Under the pieces are notes generated by a model that did not search any database, was not told where the DNA came from, and worked only from the letters and a program-made list of their open reading frames with translations. DNA of 64,000 nt from Tribonema minus (taxonomy: Eukaryota; Sar; Xanthophyceae; Tribonematales; Tribonemataceae): assembly GCA_017506865.1 (NCBI GenBank), contig JAFCMP010000002.1, forward strand, positions 744,001-808,000, read 5' to 3'. Shown piece after piece: positions 23,201 to 32,680 of this stretch (within the stretch, counting starts at the first letter, position 1; the number at the start of each line of letters is the position of its first letter). The position numbers and the translations under genes were made by a program.

Positions 23201-26200
23201 CGCGCGGGCGGCGGCGCGCGCGTGCCGCTGTCCCACAGCGCATCGCCCTCGTGGTGCAGCACATCGACAGCGGTGCCGCGCTCAAGGCCCCAGTCCATGA
23301 CTGCGCGCGGCGGCAGCGTGCATTGCGGGCGAGGGAGCGGCAATGTTCAGTCATGAAGCACCCGCGCGTTATGCTGGCTCACTGAGGGTTTCGTTCAGAC
23401 TCTAGGAACTTTCTGATTCTGACGATCGTCAACAGAGGCCTCAGTCCATCACTGCGCGCGGCGGCGGCGCGGGTGAGGTGCGTCACATGGGTTGAAGTTC
23501 AAAAGTTCAAGTGGCAGCGCGTCGCCCTCGTTTGTGCAGCACGTCGACCGCGGCGCCGCGTTTGAGGCCGCAGTCCATGACCATGCGCGAACGAGCGAGC
23601 GCGAGCGTCTTCGGTGAGGCGCCGCACGCTTGTACTTCAAGACGATCTCTTGAAGTTGACATATGCGTACTGTCTCATTGGCGTCGCTGGCTTGTACATG
23701 TCGTCGTTTCGTTCACCGTGCGAATCATCAGCAGCAGCAGCTCATTGGGTGCTGAATGGTACAGCATATCGGCCAAGGTGCTGCGCTCGAGGCCCCAGTC
23801 CATCACTGCGCACGGCAGCGGTGCGTTTGCAGCAAGTGAGCTCATGAAGCACCACACGTCATGCTGGCTTGCTGCGACAATAAACTTTCTGGCGCTGATT
23901 ATCGGCATCAGCAGCTCATTTACTGGTGAATTGTGCAGCACGTCGACCGCCGTGCCGCGCTGGAGGCCCCAGTCCATCACTGCGCACGGTGGCGGGGTGA
24001 GGTGCGTCACACGAGTTGAATTTCACAGTGCAAGCGGCCCTCGTGGTGCCCATGGCGTTCGAGGCCCCAGTCCATCACTGCGCGCGGCGGCGGCGCACTT
24101 TTCAGTAAAGGAGCGGCACTGCCACCAAAGGCCGTATTCGAACCGCTCTCGGCAGCACGAAGACTGCCATTTGGTCAAATGGAAGCTCCTTGTTGAAGTA
24201 GCTCAAACATAGCCTTCCTACCATTGTCAAAGGCCATGGCGAGTCGTCCTACTGCGCACGGCGCCCATTTGCCCGTTCACAATATACTTGAAGAGATTGT
24301 TGAAGTAAGAACATGTTCCCCGTCCGACGGTTCTGGCCCGCTGTACGTAGGCAGCCCCCCCATAAAATACGCAGAAATGGTAATTCTCGATCAGCGACGC
24401 GAGCATCACGAGCGTTTCCCACCGTCGCCGAAGGCCATGGCGAACCGCCCCACTGCGCGCGGCGCCCCCGGTTGCACTGTTGAAGTTATGTTTGAAGTAG
24501 AGGTGACGAATAAGACCTTCACCATCCTCAGGCCATGGTTCGCCGTCAGCAGCAAAGAAAAGGTATTGTACAACGACACAAGTGCCTGAGAGGCAAGTGC
24601 CACATTCGTTTCTCACCATCGTCGAAGGCCATGGCGAACCGCCCCACTGCGCACGGCGCCCAGTTGCCCTGCGCCACAACGCAGCACAGCTCGCCCTTGA
24701 CCCAGGGGCCCCCAAACACAACCTCCGGCCACCGTGGCCCCACCTGCACACATGAAACGTCAGCAGCAGGTAGCGCAGCGATTGCTCAACTACATCAAGT
24801 TGAAGAAAGACCTACATCAAGTTGAAGATAGACCCCAAAACACAACCTCCGGCCACCGTGGTCCTATCTAAACGCGGAGCGCGAAGGCACATGGAGTGTC
24901 ATTAGATAACGGCCTGTATACCTCAAGTTGAAGTAACAAACAATTTATGTGCAGTGCATGACTCCGCCCACCGTGCCCCACCTGCACATGGGCACATGCC
25001 ACGTGAAACGTAGCAACAAAGCACAGCAATTGCTCGTCTATTTCACATTGACGAAAGGACGTCCGACCACGACTTGCGGCGACCGCGGCCTCACCTGCAC
25101 GCGGAGCGATGGCACACCTGGAGTGTCATCAAACAATGGCATGTACACCTCAATTTGCAGTGAGCCCGGCTCAAACTGCATGCGTAGCGATGACACGTGG
25201 AGTGTCGTTAAACACGTAGAATGTACCTCCAGTTGAAGTTACTCTCCCCGAACACTACCTCTAGCCGCTGCGCGCCTACCGGCACCCGGAGCGATGCTTC
25301 CTGTAGTGTGTCGTCAACAAGCAAACGACGATGGCATATACTGGAAGTTGAAGTACCCAGGACTTCCGGAATTGATACGCATGTTCAGACGTAATAGATG
25401 CGGTGCGCAGTACACATTTGTACCATCGGATATGTACACGTGGTACAGAGGTGTCAACCAACGGGTTGCACACACGCCTCTGACAGTAGGTTCTGCGGGT
25501 GCACAACAATTTTTTAACCAATCCTAACTCTACCCCTAACCCTAACCTAACCCTAAATTAGCAAGAATGCCGGCAAAGACGTGTCTACCACTAGGCACAC
25601 AGATATATAGTACTCATGTCCATCACTACGTGGTCTAGACATGTATAAAGGTACCGCCATCGCCAGCGCCGACAGGTCCGGCGGGTGCACGACAGTACAC
25701 ATGTACACGTCACTTAGGGTGAACCCTAACCCTAACCCTAAGGCATGTGGACACCTCAATGTCTACATTAGGTGGGCAGGTTACTAACGTCATTGGGCAT
25801 GTTGGTACCTGCAAGTCGACATGATTTAGGCAGGTACCTATACTCATGTCTATGAGAAATGTAGGTACCTCCATCGCCAGGGCCGACAGGTCCGGCGGGT
25901 GCACGACGCCAGGGGCAAAGACGTTGGCGCCGTTCTTGATCTTGCCCTCCACACCTGCGTAGATGGTCACGGCGCGCAGTATTTGCGGCGCCACGTGCAG
26001 CGTGTAGCACGTGGGCACCAGCAGCCCCTGGCAGGGGAGGGGGGTCACGAGAGGGGGGGGGGGGGGGGGGCAATGGAGGGGGGCAAAATGAGGCTTGAAG
26101 GGGTTGTTCAGGAATGGTTACGCATGGAACTGATGGATGACCTGGGATAGGTGCAGGGTGGCACAGGACAGTATTTGCGGCGCCACGTGCAGCGTGTAGC

Positions 26201-29181
26201 ACGTGGGCACCAGCAGCCCCTGGCAGGGGGGGGTCGCAAGGGGGGGGGGGGGGGGGGGGGGGAGGGGGGCGGTATGAGGCTTAGTAGGGTTTAGGGTTGG
26301 TCATGCACGGAACTTGGGGTAATCGGGGCAAGTATAAGGTGGCACAGGACCCCATGTGCACGACGCATAGGATGTTCACGTTCGCCCTGACCCTACCTGT
26401 AACCTTGAATGCAAAGTCCGACCCTACGCAAACCCAGATTGTGCAATAGGTTGGGCATCTCAGGCATTGCTGAGCTCGGAACTAGCCTGAGTGTGCTCCC
26501 GCCTGTGCCAAAGCAGCCAAGACGTGTTAGATAAACTTCTCAAGGCCTCCTGCGATCCTGAATCCTAACTTTAACCCTTCCCCAGAGTCCCCCCCCCCCT
26601 GCCTAACCCAAACCCTGCCCTAAATCAAAGCCAAAGGCGGTCTGCCGCCCTGATCTGCCACAGGCACTGCTCGCCTTTGAATCGTCGACTGTGAAAATGT
26701 GTAACCATCATACTTCGTGGTAGTACCTCACAATTACATAAATGCTGGGCTTGTGCGGCACTACCTATATACTGTACTCGTCTGCGCTGATAAGCCTTGC
26801 GCGTGTGCAAGTATACCTACCTACCTGCTGTAAAACGAAAAAGCCGTGCCCCCGCGTACATGACGCAGGCAGCCAAGTCATACCACGAGCGACAGGTTCC
26901 CAGTCCTACCTGTAATTCTTACCTTGACACCAGCGACCACGCCTTCAACTTCAACTTGCATCTCATCCGCCATGAAGAACCTTATGCAGCTCCTCACGGT
27001 GAGGCATCTCCACAGCAACTTCCAACTTCAAATTGAAGTTGGCCCTTGTGCCCCAGCCCCCAAAGTTTCAGCCTACCTCATGCGCCGCGGCAAACACCCC
27101 GTACAGCTTCTGGCGGTGAAGTCCTTCAGTTTAAGATTTCAACTGAGTTGGCTCCCACATGTGCTCATTAACCTTGTGATCTTGTCTAGCGTGATGTCTG
27201 CAAGTGCCCATTTGAGGTTGTGTCACTTCAAACTTCAAATTGAAGTCGACTGCACTCACCTCGATCCCGTCCGCCGTGAAGAACACCGGCTGCGAGTCTG
27301 CCCCCCTCCCCCCTGTTGTTTACGTTGAGTTTTGCAACTTTACCTTTGAACATCAAATTAAAGTTGGCCGCGCTCACCTCGACCCCGTCCGCCGTGAAGA
27401 ACACCGGCTGCGAGTCCGGCCCCGCCCTGTACTGCTCCTCGCGCTGACCGAGCTTGACGACCTTGAAGTTGGCACTGACTTCAACTGCTCACCTCAATGT
27501 TATACTGAAATTCAAGACCGTGAAGCTGACACTGAACACACTGAACTTCCCAAATCGCTCACCTCGATCCCGTCCGCTGTGAAAAAGACCGGCTGCGAAT
27601 CCGGCCCCGCCCTGTACAGCTCCTCGCGCTGACCGAGCTTGACGATCTTGAAGTTGACAGTGACTTCAATTGCTCACCTAATACTAAACTTCAGTACCTT
27701 GAAACTGCACCTTTCATCTTCAAATTGAAGTTGGCTGCGCTCACCTCAACCCCGTCTGCTGTGAAGAACACCGGCTGCGAATCCGGCCCCGCCCTGTACA
27801 GCTCCTCGCGCTGACCGAGCTTGACGACCTTGAGCTCATCCGCCTTGCCGGGCGGCACTAGCGCGTCCAACTGAGCCGCGGACAGCGTCGGGAACTGCGG
27901 CAGTGATCAGAGAACATGAAGTTGGGATGTGAAGTTAGGGGTCCAACCGGGTCGTGTCCGACTGAGCCCCGGACAGCGTTGGGAACTGCGGCAAGTGGTG
28001 AGTTGATGCGAAGTTTGGATGTAAAGTGGGGGTCCAACTGAGCCATGGACAGCGTCAGGGACTGCGGCAGTGATCAGAGAACATGCAGTTGGGATGTGAA
28101 GTTGACCTTGAGCTCATCCGCCTTCGCAGACGGCACCAGCGTGTCCAACTGAGCCGCGGCAGCATCGGGAATTGTGCGGCAGTGATCAGATAACATGAAG
28201 TTGGAAGGTGAAGTTGGAGTTGGAAGATGAAGTTGGGTCCAACTGAGCCGCGAGAGCGCCGGGAACTGCGGCAGTGATCAGATAACATGGAGCTGGGATG
28301 TGAAGTTGGGGGTCAACAACTGCGTTGCGAAGATCATCAGGAACCTGTGGCAGTGGTCAGAGAACATTAAGTTGGGATGTGAAGCTGGGGGTCATCAACT
28401 GAGCCGCGGACAGCGTCGGGAACGGCGGCAGTGATAAGAGAACATGTAGTTGGGATCTGAAGTTGCGGGGTCCAACCGAACCGTGGAGAGTGTCGGAAAC
28501 TGCGGCAGTGATCAAAAGAACATGAAGTTGGAAGTTGGGATGTGAAGTTGATTTTGAGGAAGTGCGGCAGCCATCACACACCATGATGCATCTAAGTGGC
28601 AAGCCCGCAGCACCCCAGGCTCCGTTTGTGAGCACTAATAAGGCGTCATCACGTCTTCAAACCAATCAGGAACAAACTATGAATAGCTTCATGGATTGTG
28701 CCTACAGCTGAGAATGAGAGCAGCAGCCAAACTTAAGTGCTGGTATTTGGACGATTCAGATGATCGGCACAATGTATATTTGGTTTGCGCGGGGGAGAAA
28801 CGCAAGCACGCCATAAACACTTGCCGTCATTGATGTTGATTCAAGATGCGGCTTGCCGTGCTCGCCAATGCAAAAGGAAGTGGCAAAAGTGGCGAGCACA
28901 TGAACTGATCAATAAAAAAATCTAAACTCGCACAGCACGTATGTTCTAGATAATCTGTACGTCATGCACGATTGCTGGAAGCTCACTTGCCTCCGGTGTA
29001 AATTCATCTACTGGACACTGTCAAAGGAGCTCGTGCAACTCCGTCCTGAGGTTGGTCAGCTGAGGTCAGCTGAGGCAGCATCACACACCTGGGTCGCAAC
29101 TCGGTCTCTGAACTTCCTCTTGTCGCTCTCCCTCGCACGCGACTCCCTCCCCTTTGGCAGCGACTTTTCAAACAGCGGCAT
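17052..29181 (-). CDS. EIF2D: Translation factor eIF2D (ligatin-type), SWIB/MDM2 region apparently absent
   Basis: Eleven exons are placed: 29181-29089, 27894-27745, 27109-27077, 26027-25869, 24743-24617, 23300-23124, 21850-21680, 20989-20927, 20429-19485, 18225-18127 and 17135-17052 (TGA). Nearly all junctions are in phase. In order they code an eIF2D N-terminus (MPLFEKSLPKG, then SDKRKFRDRV); FPTLSAAQLDALVP; a PUA-type domain (LVPTCYTL, ANVFAPGVVHPP, GNWAPCAVGRFAMAF, VDVLHHEGDALWDSG); a helical charged insert; a winged helix (RWRRAAAFLSDL, VTLREPRPGVVEI); and SUI1 (KNVTVVDNLDSWGY, SLGELAKELRRRFSTS, QGKYADQIKAFLLEKK). The family delivers tRNA to the ribosomal P site and recycles 40S subunits. 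Between winged helix and SUI1 only about 25 low-complexity residues remain, where animals have a SWIB/MDM2 region. The reading frame inside the 23300-23124 exon is unresolved. Splicing beyond the last donor-like AAG-GTACG is possible. Confidence 0.9.
17765..18180 (-). repeat. Exon-edge array: donor-side copies of the eIF2D SUI1 exon
   Basis: The true exon end is at 18127 (coding GSEAGSNRK, then GTACTA). Further copies of ACCTTGCGGTTGCTGCCAGC (plus strand) lie near 18062, 18000, 17883 and 17768, with increasing divergence. The spacers are built of CTTGAAGTA-type words. Confidence 0.93.
18180..19430 (-). repeat. Exon-edge array: about eight acceptor-side copies of the eIF2D SUI1 exon
   Basis: The true exon starts at 18225 (coding ESLGELAKELRRRFSTS after acceptor GCGCGCAG). 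Copies of this 60-70 base edge recur near 18300-18362, 18550-18622, 18752-18825, 18993-19060, 19185-19245 and 19390-19450. Several keep an open SLGELAKEL-like frame. The copy at 19390-19450 is the most diverged and sits next to the preceding exon. Confidence 0.93.
19485..20429 (-). CDS. EIF2D: eIF2D exon with winged helix, Gly/Ala runs and start of SUI1
   Basis: The exon is 315 codons, phase 0 at both ends. It opens with a helical stretch (LRGELAAAEAELAQLEAAL). A glycine run of over 20 residues, coded by the CCG repeat at about 20203-20282, and long alanine runs (20120-19920) follow. The winged-helix part is LFARAVFTALRR, RWRRAAAFLSDL and VEIAAVDFALLPPF. After an acidic Gly/Glu linker the SUI1 domain begins, with the junction at WGYTK. 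The antisense frame is open across the triplet repeats and is judged a shadow. Confidence 0.88.
22010..23205 (-). repeat. Exon-edge array: about six donor-side copies of eIF2D exon 6
   Basis: The exon end (codes ALAQYAARIAAEAEAAAQ in one frame; donor at 23124) is repeated near 22915-23000, 22758-22835, 22605-22675, 22390-22465, 22147-22215 and 22010-22075. Nearly every copy keeps CACCTGTGCCGCAGCC (plus strand) with the GT donor intact. Two copies (22,840 and 22,690) also share a downstream TCGCATGAATACGTACTTCAAG tail. Confidence 0.93.
23270..24105 (-). repeat. Exon-edge array: acceptor-side copies of eIF2D exon 6
   Basis: The true exon start (coding MDWGLERGTAVDVL, acceptor at 23301-23303) is followed upstream by copies near 23438-23470, 23530-23585, 23772-23825, 23930-24000 and 24055-24100. 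All contain CAGTCCATSACTGCGC-type sequence; two extend into the VDVLH coding part. Confidence 0.93.
24218..25290 (-). repeat. Edge copies on both sides of eIF2D exon 5
   Basis: The true exon is 24617-24743. Donor-side copies (AAGGCCATGGCGA with CGCCCCACTGCGC, plus strand) lie near 24415-24475 and 24220-24275, with a scrap near 24525. Acceptor-side copies (CCGGCCACCGTGGCCCCACCTGCAC) lie near 24840-24872, 24960-24995, 25063-25108, 25160-25200 and 25250-25292, progressively weaker with distance. Confidence 0.9.
25495..26350 (-). repeat. Edge copies on both sides of eIF2D exon 4, telomere-like repeats and G-runs
   Basis: The true exon is 25869-26027. A donor-side copy with GTACCGCCATCGCCAGCGCC lies at 25650-25695. 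An acceptor-side copy (CAGTATTTGCGGCGCCACGT) lies at 26171-26228. CCCTAA-type repeats occur at about 25525-25558 and 25722-25742. G-runs of more than 15 bases lie at about 26053-26071 and 26237-26262. Confidence 0.9.
26945..27830 (-). repeat. Exon-edge array: donor-side copies of eIF2D exon 2, embedding the 33-base exon 3
   Basis: The true exon 2 end is 27745 (coding SQPVFFTADGVE, then GTGAGC). Copies lie near 27560-27630, 27378-27450, 27258-27312 and 26955-27000. The 33-base exon 27077-27109 (coding KLYGVFAAAHE) sits within the same array, and its flanks also resemble edge copies. Confidence 0.9.
27860..28525 (-). repeat. Exon-edge array: about seven acceptor-side copies of eIF2D exon 2
   Basis: The true start is 27894 (coding FPTLSAAQLDALV after CTGCCGCAG). 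Copies of CCAACTGAGCCGCGGACAGC plus GGAACTGCGGCAGTGATCAG recur near 27965, 28030, 28147, 28235, 28390 and 28475. Each is followed by an AACATGAAGTTGGGATGTGA-type intron tail. Confidence 0.93.
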
Positions 29182-29278
29182 GCTTGGATAGTATGCTACA
29201 GTACTATGTACACCTTCACACAACACAAACTTCAACTCTAACTTCAAATACAGCGACCCTTCGTGCCCCCCACCCTTC

Positions 29279-31114
29279 GTGCCCCCCGACCGCCTGGTGG
29301 CGGAGCTTGTGCAGATGGAGGATGTGCAGGCTGCCTTCTCCATTCTGCGTCTTGCCGTCCCCGCCCGCGCAGGGCATGTCGCGCGCAACACGGCACCATC
29401 CCTTACGCACGAGGAGCTACGGCGCTTCGACGCCATCACGCTAGCGGCCGTGGCCGCGCTGGCGCAGGAGCCATCGGCGGGTCTTACGCCGCCGGCCCAC
29501 GAGGGCGCGCCTGCGGCGGGTGACGACTGCCGCGGCCCGCCGGCGGTTGCGGCGGCAGCGGCGCCGCCCTCTCTGTGGGCGGCGGCAGTGGCATGGGTAC
29601 GCGGCGCCGACTGGGGTGGCGAGGCCCCAGTGACGCTACCAGCACATCAGCAGGTACGCGTGCATCTGCGGCTGGGGAGCGGTGGCTTTGGCGTGCTGGG
29701 CGCGGCGCCCCGTGCATGTGCCGCATTTGCTGCACGTACCCTCAAGTGCATGGGACCGGCACTGGCGGCGTTTCCAGTCGCGGCACGCAGCCGCGTCCTG
29801 GAGCACGGCCGCTACGGCTTCACCTTCACACAGATAGCTACCTGCCTGCAGCAGCTGCGCAGCGGCAGCGATGATGCCGCAGCGGCGCTCGCACTGCTCC
29901 TGCCCTCGGTCTGGTACCGGGACTAGCGCCAGGACGACGGCGCATGGCGGGCGCTGCGCGATCTGCTGCAACTTGTTGAACGGGCAGGTGGAGCTGCGGG
30001 GTTGGGCATGCGGACTCGCGCCGGCGCGCGCTGCGCTGCGCCAGCGGTGGCTCACGAGCCAGGCTCTGCCCAGACCCCGCCGGCCGCCGTGCTGCCGCGG
30101 CGTCAAGCGGCGCTATCACGGGTGCTAGACGCAGCGCTCGCCGCCACGCAGCTGCGCCGGCTTGAAGCAGCAAATGAGTTGGAAGCAGTCGCGGCGTGGC
30201 GCAGCGGCGCCTCTAAGGGGGCCATGGGTTTCTTGGCGCAGTTACCGAGCACTGACCCAGCAGAGACCATGTCGCCGCCAGAATTCCGCGAGACGATGCG
30301 GCGCCACCTGCCAGTGGGCGTGGAGCGCCCCGCCCCCGCTGCGGCGCGGTGCCCCAAGTGCCATAAACCAGTGGACTCGGGCGCCCACCTGCGCCGCTGC
30401 ACACAAGGGCTTAACGTCACGCGACACAACTTGCTCGCAGACGCGCTCTTTCAGCTGCTCAAGCAGGTGGCCCACCTCCGCGGTCTCGACCGGGACACCC
30501 TTGCCCCCTTCCGCCGCTACGCGGCGCGCCACGGGTTCAACAAGTTCATGGACATGGTCTTCGGCAGCAACCAGGTTTGCCTTCCAGTTCCTAGAGTGCA
30601 GCCGAGCGCAGACGCGGTAGCGGCAGGCCGGTGCACTGCACTGCGCGGCGGCATTGAAGTAGCTTGTTGCATAGACGTCACCATACGTGACAGCTCATGC
30701 CCCTCCCGCCTCCGTCAGGCTCAGGGGGGCGCGCGCGATGTGCAGCGCGTGCTTGAATCGGCTTCGCAGGAAAAGATAGACACATATGTAGTCTCAGGGG
30801 CTCTGGACCCCACTACACACACCCTATTTTCCGCAGCCTTTGACCACTTCGGCGCTATGTCACGCGACACCCAAGCGCTGCTACACGCACTCGTCGAGCA
30901 GAGCTCGCAGGGCAGCTACAATCTCGCGCAGCGCGTTGCCTTCTGGCGCCGCCGCACCTCTCTCGCGCTACAGCGCGCGCTCACACGTGTCGTGATCGAC
31001 AACTGGAACGCAGTCATCGCCCCTGATGGCAACGTCAGCGCTTACCGCCGCATCGCACTGTTGCAAGTGCCGCGGCCCTCGCCGGCCAGCGCCGAACCGC
31101 CGGCCCCTCCGTAG
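29279..31114 (+). mobile_element. 5'-truncated LINE remnant (CCHC knuckle plus endonuclease-like domain)
   Basis: One reading frame runs through 29279-31114 except for a single in-frame TAG near 29924. No reverse-transcriptase palm is present, so only the C-terminal third of a LINE protein remains. Visible parts are a GSGGFGVLG segment like the post-RT region of the larger LINE here, a knuckle CPKCHKPVDSGAHLRRC (near 30350), and an endonuclease-like stretch CCIDVTIRD (near 30665). The knuckle and nuclease order is typical of LINEs with restriction-like endonucleases. Similarity to the 45-48 kb element is of layout rather than close sequence, so it is a different family. It begins about 100 bases from the divergent eIF2D start. 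A domesticated host gene is possible but unsupported. Confidence 0.7.
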
Positions 31115-32084
31115 ATTTAGTTATTGCAAGCCCGATTTATCGTGCGCTCAGCCCATGCGGTCCAGGACATAATATACAACTTCAAATACCACTGTGAAAA
31201 AACTGGTGAATTAAACACGCAGATGTGCACGCTGCGCTGCGGCGATGCGTGCCATGAGCCGTGCGCTGCGGTCGCATACCAGCCGCCGACTGATTGCACA
31301 ATAAATATGCATCAGGTTCGTTGTGCTGAGATCGCGCGCACGCTTGCGGCGGTGTGTCGCCTGCGACGCGCAGATGAGCGTGGCAGCGGAGAGCTGGACG
31401 TTCGCAGCGGCTAGCTGTGGAACGCAACCGCAAACTGTCATCAGCCTACGCGATGTCTTCGCGCGCAGCAGTGCGCGCATGCAGGCAGCGCGCCTCGTAG
31501 CTAGCCTCAAATACAACGGGAGCGCATCAAATGCCATGAGCAGGAAAGAAACGGCACGCAATCCTCCGCAGGCTCAAATTGAAGAGAACAACAAATTTGT
31601 ATTGTGTTTGCACAGAACACAGTTTCTCCACCCCCTTCTTAAAAGAGACAACAACCAAACGACACCCTACCTCCTGACCTTCTACTTGCCCACTCTGTAA
31701 AGGCGGCCCCACCATCGGCGAAACCTGCGTAATGACAATTGCTCACTTTCAAATGGACAATGAGCACTGTGCAAGCCAACATGATTGATGTCAGGATGCG
31801 GCTGGTGTCTGCACGCGTCCACCCCCCATCACGCAGAATATGACCCCGATGCTGCCGTCTACAACTGCACACGCGCGCCTCCCCCCGCATTCCCGCCATA
31901 CCTTCAGAGCACTGCGCGTGTGGCACCACAAGCACGGTGTGCCGTTGCGCAGCTGCCGCAGCTGCCCATGGCTGGTGCCTCTCAACGCTGTCGCCGGTGA
32001 CACACTTCAAGCAAAGATCGACCTGACGTTGAGGAGGTCCAACTGCAACTCAACAGCCGGCCGAGAGTGCGCCTAGCGCCACCA
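31115..32084. other. Flank between LINE remnant and the first M8 gene, nothing recognised
   Basis: Both neighbours end here (LINE on plus, M8 on minus). Open frames are short. No terminator-like or repeat structure stands out apart from CAGCGC and TTCAA words. Confidence 0.5.
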
Positions 32085-32680
32085 CCGCGGCGGGACATCG
32101 TCGTTGGCACGGGCCGTGTCACGGAGTCGCTTGAAGTTGAGCTTCAACTTCAAGTGAAAGCTGTGTTACAGAGAGAGCGTCACAACCGCCGTACGCCTAC
32201 AGGCGGCGGCGGGACAGCGGCGTCGGCACGGGCCGCTTCACGGAGTCGCTTGAAGTTGAGCTCAAGCTTCAAATGTCAAAGCTGCACTCACAGCCACCGC
32301 ACGCCTACAGGCGGCGATGGGACGGCGGCGCCAGCACGGGCCGCTTCACTGCGTCGCTGCTCCACATGATGGTGCCGCTCTGCGCGATCTTGCAGTTTTC
32401 GGGGTTGAAGTTGTCGGCCTCGCTGTAGTCAACCTGCGTGAGCAGAGGCGGGAGAGGCAGACTGGTGTGAGTGCTCTTGAACTTTGGAAAATTTAGACTC
32501 GAAGCAGGACTTCGAGCTGCTGTGGTGCCGCTCTGCGCGATCTTGCAGTTTTCGGGGTTGAAGTTGTCGGCCTCGCTGTAGTCAACCTGCGTGAGCAGAG
32601 GCGGGAGAGGCAGACTGGTGTGAGTGCTCTTGAACTTTGGAAAATTTAGACTCGAAGCAGGACTTCGAGCTGCTGTTCGA
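32085..32680 (-). repeat. Edge copies around the terminal M8-A exon and a 153-base tandem duplication
   Basis: The 3' edge of the last exon, including the TAG stop (CTACAGGCGGCG on plus), is repeated near 32200-32250 and 32088-32135. Upstream, 32372-32524 is repeated almost exactly at 32525-32677. This duplicates the acceptor and the VDYSEADNFNPENC coding start, a much younger event than the decayed arrays. Confidence 0.92.
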
